NCBI GenBank assembly: GCA_945869505.1
Contig: CAMBOZ010000031.1
Location: forward strand, 1-13,377
DNA from: Bifidobacterium breve
Lineage (GTDB): Bacteria > Actinomycetota > Actinomycetes > Nanopelagicales > Nanopelagicaceae
Reading direction: 5' to 3'
Length of the DNA stretch: 13,377 nucleotides
This document shows, in pieces, positions 6,213 through 13,377 of this stretch. Numbering within the stretch: the first letter of the stretch is position 1; each line of letters starts with the position of its first letter. Both the position numbers and the translations under genes were made by a program. The notes under the pieces were generated by a model. The model was not told the origin of the DNA. It was given only the letters and a program-made list of their open reading frames with translations, and did not search any database.

Positions 6213-7184
6213 ATGGGAGTATTTTTACTTCGACGTGCAGCATCTAGCCTTAGCGTCTTGGCGTTAAGCGTGGTGTTGGTTTTCATGTCGATTCGAATTC
6301 TCCCTGGCGATCCAGTGCTTGCAAAGCTTGGTGCTGCCACAGAAGTAACTCCTGAAGCCCTAGAGGCGTTGCGCGAGGAAGCGGGTTTAAACCGCCCGCT
6401 CCTCGTGCAACTCTTCTCTTGGATCGGTGATGCTTTTCGCGGAGACTTGGGAGTTTCCTACTTTTCTCAGTTCCCGGTTACCGAACTTGTAGCTACAAGA
6501 ATTCCGGTTACATTGGAAGTAACTTTCTTCATAATTCTCATCGCTGTGATCCTGGCCTTGATTCTTGCGCCGCTTTCTACGCTAAAGCCTGGATCAATTG
6601 TTGATCGAGTAATTGGGTATTACACATCTATTGGACTCTCAATTCCTGGCTTTGTGGTTGGAATTATTCTAATTTTGATTTTTTCACTGACGCTGCAGTG
6701 GTTACCATCACGAGGCTTTGTCCCAATATCCGAAGATTTAGTTGAAAATTTAAAATTGATGATATTGCCGGCAGTAACTGGTGGCCTCACCGCTACGCCA
6801 TACCTAGTGCGGTATTTACGCGCTTCTATGTTAGAAGTTAAGCAGTCACCTTTTGTGCGAACAGCAGAAGGCAAAGGCCTTTCAAACGTTCGTGTTCTTT
6901 TCCGACACATCTTGCCTAACTCACTTGTTCCGACATTAACAATGCTTGGCCTGATTGTGGGTTACACCCTCAGCGGCGTAGTTGTTATTGAGTATATGTA
7001 TGGACTTCCTGGCATCGGATCTCTTGCCATTGAAAGTGCATTCAAACGCGACTATGCGTTGATTCAGGGCGTTGCTTTGACAATTATTTCATTCTTTATT
7101 TTAACTACTTTTGTTTTTGACATTCTGTGCGGGATAGTTGATCCACGCCTGCGTTTAGCAAAGGGGCAAAAGAGTGAAATTTAA
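6213..7184 (+). CDS. ABC transporter permease, DppB/OppB type
   Basis: First inner-membrane subunit of the importer. The 323-residue protein has the DppB/OppB layout: an N-terminal membrane segment (about 9-29) followed by RILPGDPV, an extracytoplasmic region with GLNRPLLVQLFSWI and GDLGVSYF, and a core of further segments (about 100-122, 132-163, 177-195, 240-262 and 285-309). The coupling EAA loop reads RTAEGKGLSNVRVLFRHILP (216-235) and contacts the ATPases. The family signature VVVIEYMYGLPGIGSL follows at about 256-271. The start is set by AAAGGAG 4 nt upstream. Its end overlaps the next permease by 11 bp, as is usual for paired subunits. Confidence 0.93.
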   Translation: MGVFLLRRAASSLSVLALSVVLVFMSIRILPGDPVLAKLGAATEVTPEALEALREEAGLNRPLLVQLFSWIGDAFRGDLGVSYFSQFPVTELVATRIPVTLEVTFFIILIAVILALILAPLSTLKPGSIVDRVIGYYTSIGLSIPGFVVGIILILIFSLTLQWLPSRGFVPISEDLVENLKLMILPAVTGGLTATPYLVRYLRASMLEVKQSPFVRTAEGKGLSNVRVLFRHILPNSLVPTLTMLGLIVGYTLSGVVVIEYMYGLPGIGSLAIESAFKRDYALIQGVALTIISFFILTTFVFDILCGIVDPRLRLAKGQKSEI

Positions 7185-7986
7185 GAGGCGCTATTCGTTC
7201 TCCGGCTTTCTGATTCTCCTAATCTTAGGCATATGTTTAGCTGCGCCAATTCTTGCGCCATACGACCCCAACGCACTTGCAGTTGCGGATCCTTTTTCTG
7301 GTCCGACATCAAAGAATTGGATGGGTGCTGACGATCTGGGTCGTGATTCCTTCTCACGTATTCTCTACGGCGGACGAATCACAATTCTCATCGCTATGGC
7401 AGCCACTGCAATCGCACTCCTAATTGGTACTACTTGGGGCCTAATCGCAGGTGTTCGTCGCGGGTGGGTCGATGAATTCTTGATGAGAACAGCAGATGCC
7501 ACGATGGCCATTCCTCAAATTCTTTTCGCACTTGTCTGTGTTTCAGCAGTCGGCGCGAGCGTTATTTCACTACCGATTGTTGTTGGCATTCTGCTCTCAC
7601 CGACCACGGCGAGAATGGCACGTAGCGCAGTCGTTACAGAGTTGGCATCCGATTACGTAACAGCAGCTATTGCGAGCGGAACAAAGAGATCTAAGTTAAT
7701 TATTTCTGAGGTAATGCCAAATATCGCCCCACAGTTATTGGTTCAGTTGAGTATCAATGCTGCTGCAGCAGTTATGTTAGAGGCAACTCTGAGTTTTATC
7801 GGTTTGGGAATTCAGCCACCGAATGCATCTTGGGGAACTTTGATGCTTCAGGGGTATGCAAAAATTTGGAATACCTATTGGTTCGTGTTCTTCCCTGCTC
7901 TTGCAGTCACAATAACAATTTTGGCATTTAATGCTTACGGAGAACGTATTCGAGTAACCATGGATTCAAGGCGGTCTTCTGTATGA
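7174..7986 (+). CDS. ABC transporter permease, DppC/OppC type
   Basis: Second permease of the importer, expected to form the channel as a heterodimer with the upstream subunit. The 270-residue protein has an N-terminal membrane segment (about 9-29), then the DppC hallmarks APYDPNA, NWMGADDLGRDSFSRILYGGR and RTADATMAIPQILFAL. The EAA loop IASGTKRSKLIISEVMPNI (166-184) comes next, and EATLSFIGLGIQPPNASWGTLM near the C-terminus. The start is GTG at 7174, inside the previous gene, with AAGGGG (7161-7166) 7 nt upstream. The overlap suggests coupled translation and equal subunit supply. It ends in an ATGA overlap with the first ATPase gene. Confidence 0.93.
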   Translation: MKFKRRYSFSGFLILLILGICLAAPILAPYDPNALAVADPFSGPTSKNWMGADDLGRDSFSRILYGGRITILIAMAATAIALLIGTTWGLIAGVRRGWVDEFLMRTADATMAIPQILFALVCVSAVGASVISLPIVVGILLSPTTARMARSAVVTELASDYVTAAIASGTKRSKLIISEVMPNIAPQLLVQLSINAAAAVMLEATLSFIGLGIQPPNASWGTLMLQGYAKIWNTYWFVFFPALAVTITILAFNAYGERIRVTMDSRRSSV

Positions 7987-8972
7987 CTAGCTCACTAGCC
8001 GTCAAAGGACTTTCGCTTTCGGTTCCGTCGGCCAATGGCCGTGTAACTGTTATCGATGATCTAACTTTTGACATTCCCGCTGGACGTAGAGTCGGCTTGG
8101 TGGGCGAATCAGGCAGCGGAAAGTCGTTAACCGCTTACTCACTAATGCGGTTGATCAAGGAGCCGGTCCGTATAGAAAAAGGTGAAATATTCCTAGGTGG
8201 CCAGGAAATTCTAGGAATGGATATGAAGGAATTTCGCCACTTACGTGGCAATGATATTTCTATGATTTACCAGGATCCAATGTCTGCCCTAAATCCAATT
8301 ATGCGCATTGGGGCTCAAATTATAGAAAGTATTCAATTACATTCAGATTTAAATCGTTCGCAAGCCCGCAAAGCTGCAATTGAACTTTTGGGGAGCGTGG
8401 GGATCCCAGAACCTGATCGTCGAATCGATTCCTACCCGTTTGAAATGTCCGGCGGAATGTTGCAGCGAGTTGTTATAGCAATTGCATTAAGCGGTGAACC
8501 AAAGGTTCTGATTGCAGATGAAGCAACTACCGCCCTTGATGTAACTACTCAAGCTCGGGTGCTTACCCTTATCGATAATTTAGCGGCTGAACGTGGATTA
8601 TCTGTACTGTTAATTACCCACGATTTGGGAGTTGCCGCTCAATTTAGCGATGAACTAATGGTTATGTATGCAGGCAAATTGGTTGAGAGTGGATCGGTCA
8701 ACCAAATCTTCTCTAATCCAGTTCACCCGTACACAAAGGCGCTACTTAATTCACATTGCGATTACACAACAGATGTAAATAAGCCCATAAATTCGATTGC
8801 AGGACAACCACCTCGACCAGATAATCGGCCAACTGGATGTGTATTTTCACCACGTTGTGCGCACGTTCAGCCAAAGTGTCGCGAGAGCGTTCCGCAACTG
8901 GAAATGGCACACGACCGCCTCGCCGCTTGCTTTAGGGCTGATGAGTTATTTGAATTAGGGGCGGTCAAATAG
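7983..8972 (+). CDS. ABC transporter ATP-binding protein, DppD/OppD type
   Basis: One of two cytoplasmic ATPases powering the importer. In 329 residues it shows Walker A GESGSGKS (41-48), Q-loop Q97 in YQDPMSALNP, signature MSGGMLQ (155-161, a common DppD variant of LSGGQ), Walker B VLIADE (175-180) and the switch histidine H213. The C-terminal oligo_HPY extension has four cysteines, C286, C292, C299 and C316, in the order GCVFSPRC..KC..C. That pattern is typical of DppD/OppD and is linked to an iron-sulfur cluster in some relatives. The ATG overlaps the permease stop in ATGA, and AAGGCGG upstream is a modest ribosome-binding site. Confidence 0.94.
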   Translation: MTSSLAVKGLSLSVPSANGRVTVIDDLTFDIPAGRRVGLVGESGSGKSLTAYSLMRLIKEPVRIEKGEIFLGGQEILGMDMKEFRHLRGNDISMIYQDPMSALNPIMRIGAQIIESIQLHSDLNRSQARKAAIELLGSVGIPEPDRRIDSYPFEMSGGMLQRVVIAIALSGEPKVLIADEATTALDVTTQARVLTLIDNLAAERGLSVLLITHDLGVAAQFSDELMVMYAGKLVESGSVNQIFSNPVHPYTKALLNSHCDYTTDVNKPINSIAGQPPRPDNRPTGCVFSPRCAHVQPKCRESVPQLEMAHDRLAACFRADELFELGAVK

Positions 8973-9941
8973 ATGACTTCCCAAACTGATTCTGTCGCAA
9001 CTCTTTCTGGAGTTAGCCGCATATTTAAAGGAAAAACTGGAACCGTTCGTGCTCTCGATAACGTCTCCTTTGATTTAAAAGCGGGCAAGACTCTTGCTCT
9101 GGTTGGTGAATCGGGAAGCGGAAAGACGACTGCTGCACGCGTTCTATTAGGGCTTGATCAACCGAGCTCAGGATCGATTGAAGTATTGGGCCGAAATCTG
9201 GGATCACTAAAATATGAAGAACTTCGACTACTTCGTCGCGAGATTCAGGTAGTTCAACAAGATCCATTTAGTCAGTTAAACCGTCGTCACTCCGTAGAAA
9301 GAATTATCTCGAGTCCGTTGATCGCCTTCAACATTGGCGATAAGCAATCACGCCGTAAGCAGGTAATTGATCTACTTAAAGCGGTTGGCCTTGAGGAAGA
9401 ACATTTAAATCGCCGTCCGCACGAGCTTTCTGGCGGCCAGTGTCAAAGAGTTGCAATCGCAAGAGCCTTAGCGGTTGATCCAAAAATTGTGGTTCTCGAT
9501 GAAGCTGTATCGGCGCTGGATGTATCTGTCCGCGCACAAGTTCTTAATCTGCTTCGCGAGATTCAGTCCAGCCGTGGTTTGACTTATCTTTTTATTACGC
9601 ACGATCTCGGCGTGGCTCATTACATGGCAGATGAAATTGCCGTTATGTTCCGCGGTCGAATCGTAGAACGTGGAAATCGAGATGATGTCTTTAAACAATC
9701 TCGACATCATTACACAACCGGCCTTCTCTCATCAGTTCCACTCGCTACACCAACGGCAGCAAAGCGAATAAGCGAACAAGTTCAATCATTGCCCAGCCCG
9801 GTTGAAAGTGATGCTTGTAATTACCGCTCAAGGTGCGCTGTTGGTTCAGGTAGAGAAGATTGCAAGTCCTTGCCGATACAAATCACTCAGGGATCTAGTA
9901 CGCATTCATGGCTTTGCCACTCACCCGTTGTACGCTCATAG
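8973..9941 (+). CDS. ABC transporter ATP-binding protein, DppF/OppF type
   Basis: Second ATPase of the importer, expected to pair with the preceding one. In 322 residues it has Walker A GESGSGKT (45-52), Q96 in QQDPFSQLN, the signature LSGGQ (152-156), Walker B IVVLDE (172-177) and H210. The C-terminal tail again holds four cysteines (C282, C288, C297, C315), although the spacing sequence is degenerate compared with the first ATPase. Two small departures are seen. The residue after LSGGQ is C where R is usual, and the SLNPR box after the Q-loop reads QLNRR. The ATG directly abuts the previous stop with no spacer, so translation is probably coupled. Confidence 0.93.
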   Translation: MTSQTDSVATLSGVSRIFKGKTGTVRALDNVSFDLKAGKTLALVGESGSGKTTAARVLLGLDQPSSGSIEVLGRNLGSLKYEELRLLRREIQVVQQDPFSQLNRRHSVERIISSPLIAFNIGDKQSRRKQVIDLLKAVGLEEEHLNRRPHELSGGQCQRVAIARALAVDPKIVVLDEAVSALDVSVRAQVLNLLREIQSSRGLTYLFITHDLGVAHYMADEIAVMFRGRIVERGNRDDVFKQSRHHYTTGLLSSVPLATPTAAKRISEQVQSLPSPVESDACNYRSRCAVGSGREDCKSLPIQITQGSSTHSWLCHSPVVRS

Positions 9942-9957
9942 AAAGAGGGAGAGATTC

Positions 9958-10788
9958 ATGACAGAAGTTGCTGTTGTAACTGGTGCTGCATCTGGAATCG
10001 GGCGAGGAATTGCTCATCGCTTAGCGCAGGATTACACGGTGATACTTGTTGACCTAAATCCAACGAATCTGCCGCTAGTTGAAAAAGAAATTAAAGATGC
10101 CGGACACCAGGCGTATTCACTTCTCGGTGATGTAGGAAAACGTTCCACACACATCAACGCTAGGGAATTGGCCGAATCAAAAGGAAATTTGATTTCTTGG
10201 GTTAATTGCGCAGGTTGGACTAGGGGAGCGCCGATGCATGACTTCCCAAATGATCCAGCAGTTCTTGAGGAACTTATCAACGCTAATCAAATTGGTTCAT
10301 TCTGGGGTTGCGCCGAAGCAGTGGCATCCTTTACGACCAGAAAAGTTCCAGGAGCGATTGTAAATATCTCATCTGTTCATGGTCGAAGAGCTTGGCCCGA
10401 TCACGCCGTTTACGAAATGACCAAGGCGGCAGTTGATGCGCTAACTCGTAACGTTGCTGTTGCATATGGACCTTTTGGTATTCGTGCCAATGCAGTTGCG
10501 CCGGGTGCGATTATGACGCCAGCACTTGAAAAGAGTTTCGTAGATGCACCAGATCCTGTAGCAAGACGGCAATCACTTGAATTGTTGACCCCGATGAAAC
10601 GTATCGGAGAACCAAGTGAAATTGCAGAAGTAGTTGCCTTTTTGCTTTCTACTCGCGCATCTTATTTATCTGGTCAAAGTATTGGCGTAGAAGGTGCCTG
10701 GACATCCGCGCTCGGAGTTCCTGAAATCGATAATGAATTAGCAAAACGATACGGTTTAGATCCAAAGACTGGCTTACCAAAGAGTTGA
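9958..10788 (+). CDS. Short-chain dehydrogenase/reductase, probably NAD-dependent
   Basis: Classical SDR oxidoreductase of 276 residues with all key elements: the dinucleotide loop TGAASGIG (8-15), D32 after the second strand (an acidic residue that favours NAD over NADP), NCAG (83-86), N110, catalytic S139 in NISS, Y152 and K156 in YEMTK, and APGAIMTP (181-188). The C-terminal GQSIGVEGAW is the usual substrate-lid strand region. The ATG at 9958 is preferred because AGAGGGAGA precedes it and the Rossmann fold begins there. The longer open frame back to 9802 lies inside the ATPase gene. Position after a transporter and before a mutarotase-like gene suggests oxidation of an imported sugar or polyol. 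The exact substrate cannot be read from the sequence. Confidence 0.9.
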   Translation: MTEVAVVTGAASGIGRGIAHRLAQDYTVILVDLNPTNLPLVEKEIKDAGHQAYSLLGDVGKRSTHINARELAESKGNLISWVNCAGWTRGAPMHDFPNDPAVLEELINANQIGSFWGCAEAVASFTTRKVPGAIVNISSVHGRRAWPDHAVYEMTKAAVDALTRNVAVAYGPFGIRANAVAPGAIMTPALEKSFVDAPDPVARRQSLELLTPMKRIGEPSEIAEVVAFLLSTRASYLSGQSIGVEGAWTSALGVPEIDNELAKRYGLDPKTGLPKS

Positions 10789-10797
10789 AAACGGTTA

Positions 10798-11847
10798 GTG
10801 AGTATCTATATGACAACTAAAGGGCCGAAAGATCCATTCATTCGTCGCGCCTTCGGACACTATGGACGCCTTGCACTTTGGGAAGGTCACGAGATCATCG
10901 AGATGACGTCACCCGAAATTCATCTCAAAGTAAGCCTTACTCGCGGTGCGGAAATATTAGAACTTCGTTCGAAAAAGTTAGATTTGGAACTACTCTGGCA
11001 CGGTCAAGAAGATATCGTGCGAAACCGCGAGGGAGTTCAGTCCACACAAGCACCAATGGGTAATTTTCTTGATCATTTCAGCGGTGGTTGGCAAGAGGTA
11101 TTACCTAATGCACAGTATCCAGTTGACTATAAGGGCGCATCATTCGGTGGACACGGAGAAGTTGCAATGCTTTCTTGGGATTATCGAATCCTGGAAGATT
11201 CAGAGCAGAAAATCTCAGTTGAATTTTCGGTCAATTTACGTCGCCTACCCTTGCGCTTAATCCGAATAATGACTTTAACTAATGGAGAGCTTCGTTTTGA
11301 CGAATCTGTTGAAAATTTAAGTGGAGAAGAAATCAAGTTTCAGTGGGGTCAACATCTTGTTATTGGCGGGCCCTTCATAGACCCAGGAATGGAAATAATC
11401 GTAAGTCCAGGCGAACCGATTGAAGTTCCAAATTATCCCGGACCAACTTATCGCTTTAAACCTGACAGCCAGTCAAAGTGGCCAACCGCGCTCGATAGTA
11501 AAGGTGAAGTTGTAGACGTCAGCACTTTTGGTGCAGATGATGGAACTGATGGGCACATCATTCTCGGCCCGATGAAGAAAAGCTCTGTAACTTTTAGAAA
11601 TTCATCTTTGCAAACTGATATAACTTTGGAGTGGGATAAGAAGACTTTTCCTTACTGTTGGATTTGGATGGTTCTTGGAGGCATCAAAGCCTGGCCACTC
11701 TGGGGCAAGGAGAGACTGATAACGATTGAACCATTCTCATCTCCAGTCATATCTTTAACCGAAGCCATTGAGCAAGATAAAGCCCTAATCTTGGGAGCAA
11801 AAGAAAGTATGAAGACTTGGGTATCTTTTAAACTAGAGGATATTTAA
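10798..11847 (+). CDS. Galactose-mutarotase-like protein (aldose 1-epimerase superfamily)
   Basis: A 349-residue cytoplasmic protein without signal peptide, probably with the beta-sandwich fold of aldose 1-epimerases. Supporting features are a tryptophan- and glycine-rich centre with FSGGWQEVLPNA (94-105), H119 in GGHGE followed by SWDYR, H186 in WGQHLVIGGPFIDPG (the usual HPAFG-like catalytic segment), and E311 in TIEPFSSP near the C-terminus. These fit the two histidines and one glutamate of mutarotases. It is more divergent than GalM and could instead be a hexose-phosphate epimerase-like or DUF4432-like member. The GTG at 10798 lies 9 bp after the SDR stop. An ATG at 10810 is an equally possible start, as neither has a strong ribosome-binding site. 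It is last in the operon and ends 3 bp from the convergent regulator. Confidence 0.75.
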   Translation: MSIYMTTKGPKDPFIRRAFGHYGRLALWEGHEIIEMTSPEIHLKVSLTRGAEILELRSKKLDLELLWHGQEDIVRNREGVQSTQAPMGNFLDHFSGGWQEVLPNAQYPVDYKGASFGGHGEVAMLSWDYRILEDSEQKISVEFSVNLRRLPLRLIRIMTLTNGELRFDESVENLSGEEIKFQWGQHLVIGGPFIDPGMEIIVSPGEPIEVPNYPGPTYRFKPDSQSKWPTALDSKGEVVDVSTFGADDGTDGHIILGPMKKSSVTFRNSSLQTDITLEWDKKTFPYCWIWMVLGGIKAWPLWGKERLITIEPFSSPVISLTEAIEQDKALILGAKESMKTWVSFKLEDI

Positions 11848-11850
11848 AGT

Positions 11851-13308
11851 TTACGAATCGACCTGATCTTCTAGAAATTCGAGAATCTCACGTTGCTCAA
11901 TACCTAAGAATCCATTTTGCGGGATCGCTGCAAGCAAACTGGAATTCAAACGTGGAGTGGGTCTAATCATCTCACCCCACTTGTTTTCTAGTTCCGCAGG
12001 AGCCTGGCGACAACACTTGGCATCGGGACAGTACGACTTGTAACGAGTATTTGAATCTCTTCCTCTGAAGTACTTAACTGATTCGAAGTTTGTGCCGACG
12101 CTGACTGAGAAATCACCTTGGGCGCTTGCTTGGATTCTTGATGTGCACCAATAAGTTCCAACGGGTTTGTCGGTGTATTGGTGATACGGGGTAAATCGAT
12201 CCTTTACCGTAAAGACTTTACGGGCGCTCCAGTTGCGGCAAACAATTTGACCTTCTACCGAGCCAAAGACATCTGATGGAAAGGCCACGTTGTCATTTTC
12301 GTAAGCCTTGGAGATCGCACCGCTTTCGTGCACTTTGAGGAAGTGCACCGGCAAGTTGAGGTGAACCGTCGCCAGGTTGGTGAATCTATGGGCAGCATTT
12401 TCATAGCTGACACCGAAGTAATCACGAAGGTCTTCAACAGAGAGCTCTCGCTTGACCTTGGCGTTCTGTAAGAATTCAACGGCATTTGCCTCAGGCATTA
12501 ACAATGCGCCTGCCAAATAGTTTGTTTGTACACGCTGTGATAAGTAGTCGTGATAATCATTTGGCGAGGGATGCTTAAGAACGTGACCGGCAAGAGCTTG
12601 TAACAAAATGGTGCGAGCATCGCGACCTTCGCGCCGCATCGGCAGATAGATGCGTCCGTTCTTTTCGTCGGTTATAACTCTTGTTGATGCTGGTAAATCT
12701 TGAACGTAATGCAAAGTGAAACCTAACTTATTGGCTAACTCTGCAGTTAAGCGCTCAGAAAGCGGACCCGAGCTGTGATCAATTTTCGCTAAAAGATTTT
12801 TCGCTTCCTCTTCCAAATGTGGAAAATAATTATTGATTTTTCTCATCTCTTGACGAAGTTCTATATTTACTCGTCGCGCTTCTTCAGGAGTCGCAGAACG
12901 CTGTAAGTGCAACCTCTCAACTTCACGCTGTAGGCCAAGAATGATTTCAATTATGTTATTGCTGACTGTTTTGCCTATAAATGCATCTGGCAAGCCAAGA
13001 GATGAGTACAGACCACCACGTTGTGCGCGTTCTATTTCAAGTTCGTTTGCTGTTCGCTCACTCAATATTTCAGAGTTAAGTAATTGTGTTAATGAAACAC
13101 CGAGAGCTTGTGCGATCTTCTGCAATTGTTGAATTGGAGGAGTGCGTTTGCCATTTTCAATCGCCGAGATTTGCGATGGTGCGCGCTCAATTGCGCGAGC
13201 GAGTACTTCAAGGTTCATTCCTTGCTTTGTTCGCAGTTCTCGGATCCGGCGGCCAACGATCAGCGGATCGAACTCTTTCTCTACATTGCTCATATTTAAT
13301 TCTTGCAT
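11851..13308 (-). CDS. RamB/ScfR-like transcriptional regulator (XRE HTH + ImmA/IrrE-like + DUF2083)
   Basis: A 485-residue DNA-binding regulator. The N-terminus is an XRE-type helix-turn-helix (about 18-76; GRRIRELRTKQGMNLEVLA, SQISAIENGKRTPPI). A charged helical linker spans about 80-175. An ImmA/IrrE-like domain covers about 190-320, with QTNYLAGALLMP (261-272). The C-terminal part resembles DUF2083 of short-chain fatty-acyl regulators: FLKVHESGAISKAY, and CRNWSARKVF like the family's CPLWNVHEAF. Relatives include RamB of Corynebacterium and Rv0465c of Mycobacterium, which control acetate, propionate or glyoxylate genes. The HExxH zinc motif is degenerate (ALAGH, 238-242), so peptidase activity is unlikely. 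Five C-terminal cysteines (C357, C388, C427, C432, C433) could bind metal or sense redox. The first ATG is preferred because a -10 box sits exactly 7 nt before it. It may control itself and the convergent operon, but that is untested. Confidence 0.88.
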   Translation of the reverse strand: MQELNMSNVEKEFDPLIVGRRIRELRTKQGMNLEVLARAIERAPSQISAIENGKRTPPIQQLQKIAQALGVSLTQLLNSEILSERTANELEIERAQRGGLYSSLGLPDAFIGKTVSNNIIEIILGLQREVERLHLQRSATPEEARRVNIELRQEMRKINNYFPHLEEEAKNLLAKIDHSSGPLSERLTAELANKLGFTLHYVQDLPASTRVITDEKNGRIYLPMRREGRDARTILLQALAGHVLKHPSPNDYHDYLSQRVQTNYLAGALLMPEANAVEFLQNAKVKRELSVEDLRDYFGVSYENAAHRFTNLATVHLNLPVHFLKVHESGAISKAYENDNVAFPSDVFGSVEGQIVCRNWSARKVFTVKDRFTPYHQYTDKPVGTYWCTSRIQASAQGDFSVSVGTNFESVKYFRGRDSNTRYKSYCPDAKCCRQAPAELENKWGEMIRPTPRLNSSLLAAIPQNGFLGIEQREILEFLEDQVDS

Positions 13309-13344
13309 CCGCAGCAGAATAGGGGAAGTTCTATTCGGCAGAAA
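13309..13344 (-). promoter_or_regulatory. Predicted leaderless promoter of the regulator gene
   Basis: On the - strand TATTCT (13321-13316) is followed by 7 nt (GCTGCGG) and then the ATG at 13308. In actinobacteria TANNNT placed 6-8 nt before a start codon is a frequent mark of leaderless transcripts. No Shine-Dalgarno precedes either this ATG or the next one (13293), which agrees. A 17-nt spacer would put the -35 at TTTCTG (13344-13339), a poor match, so an activator may be needed. Confidence 0.45.
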
Positions 13345-13362
13345 TATTGGTTTATTTCTGCC
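13317..13362. promoter_or_regulatory. Two abutting perfect inverted repeats, likely operator
   Basis: GAATAG (13317-13322) and CTATTC (13331-13336) form a 6-bp inverted repeat with 8-nt spacer. It is followed with no gap by GGCAGAAATA (13337-13346) and TATTTCTGCC (13353-13362), a perfect 10-bp inverted repeat with 6-nt spacer TTGGTT. The first overlaps the predicted -10 of the regulator gene, the second its -35. Their placement fits autoregulation by the dimeric regulator, or control by a second factor serving a gene beyond the window. A terminator of an upstream gene is less likely, as no T-run follows the longer repeat on either strand. Confidence 0.55.
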
Positions 13363-13377
13363 AGAAAACCCGTGTAT

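Noticed and set aside
9802..9957. 52-residue upstream extension of the SDR reading frame.
   Set aside because: It overlaps the end of the second ATPase gene in another frame, and the Rossmann fold and ribosome-binding site place the start at 9958.
1..13377. Search by eye for CRISPR arrays, insertion sequences, phage genes, toxin-antitoxin or defence gene pairs.
   Set aside because: No repeat-spacer pattern, transposase, integrase, terminal repeats or defence-type domains were seen. All long coding regions are accounted for by metabolism, repair, transport and regulation.

Overview
The window reads like the chromosome of a low-to-mid GC actinobacterium. The clues are a RibBA fusion with the actinobacterial-type HEGRGIGL motif, a lumazine synthase with an AAWHPEIC active-site start, a regulator of the ScfR/RamB type, tightly packed ATGA and TAATG gene junctions, and an apparently leaderless regulator gene. 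AT-rich actinobacteria with compact genomes fit the freshwater acI group (Nanopelagicales) well. That placement is an inference from style, not from a marker gene.

Region 1 (1-4347) is a riboflavin operon on the + strand. It opens with the 3' part of an FMN riboswitch, whose 5' end lies before base 1. The leader then holds a terminator-like hairpin and a second hairpin that covers the ribD Shine-Dalgarno. ribD, ribE, ribBA and ribH follow almost without gaps and supply every dedicated enzyme of riboflavin synthesis except the phosphatase. mutM (formamidopyrimidine-DNA glycosylase) follows 3 bp behind ribH and is probably cotranscribed.

Region 2 (4348-4620) is the only sizeable intergenic stretch (273 bp). 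It holds weak hairpins, two palindromes, a good sigma-A-type promoter and a structured leader ending in a strong Shine-Dalgarno.

Region 3 (4621-11847) is a seven-gene + strand operon: a complete Opp/Dpp-type ABC importer (binding protein, two permeases, two ATPases), a short-chain dehydrogenase/reductase and a galactose-mutarotase-like protein. Homology to the importer alone would suggest peptides. The two carbohydrate-type enzymes behind it suggest uptake and oxidation of a sugar, polyol or small glycoside.

Region 4 (11851-13377) is a divergently oriented (- strand) RamB/ScfR-like regulator whose 3' end meets the transporter operon tail to tail, 3 bp apart. Its promoter region carries two abutting perfect inverted repeats over the -10 and -35 positions, a likely operator.

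I found no RNA gene, mobile element, CRISPR array or clearly unprecedented system. The points most worth checking are the transporter's substrate, its binding protein without a lipobox, the double inverted repeat before the regulator, and the two candidate switching hairpins in the FMN leader.
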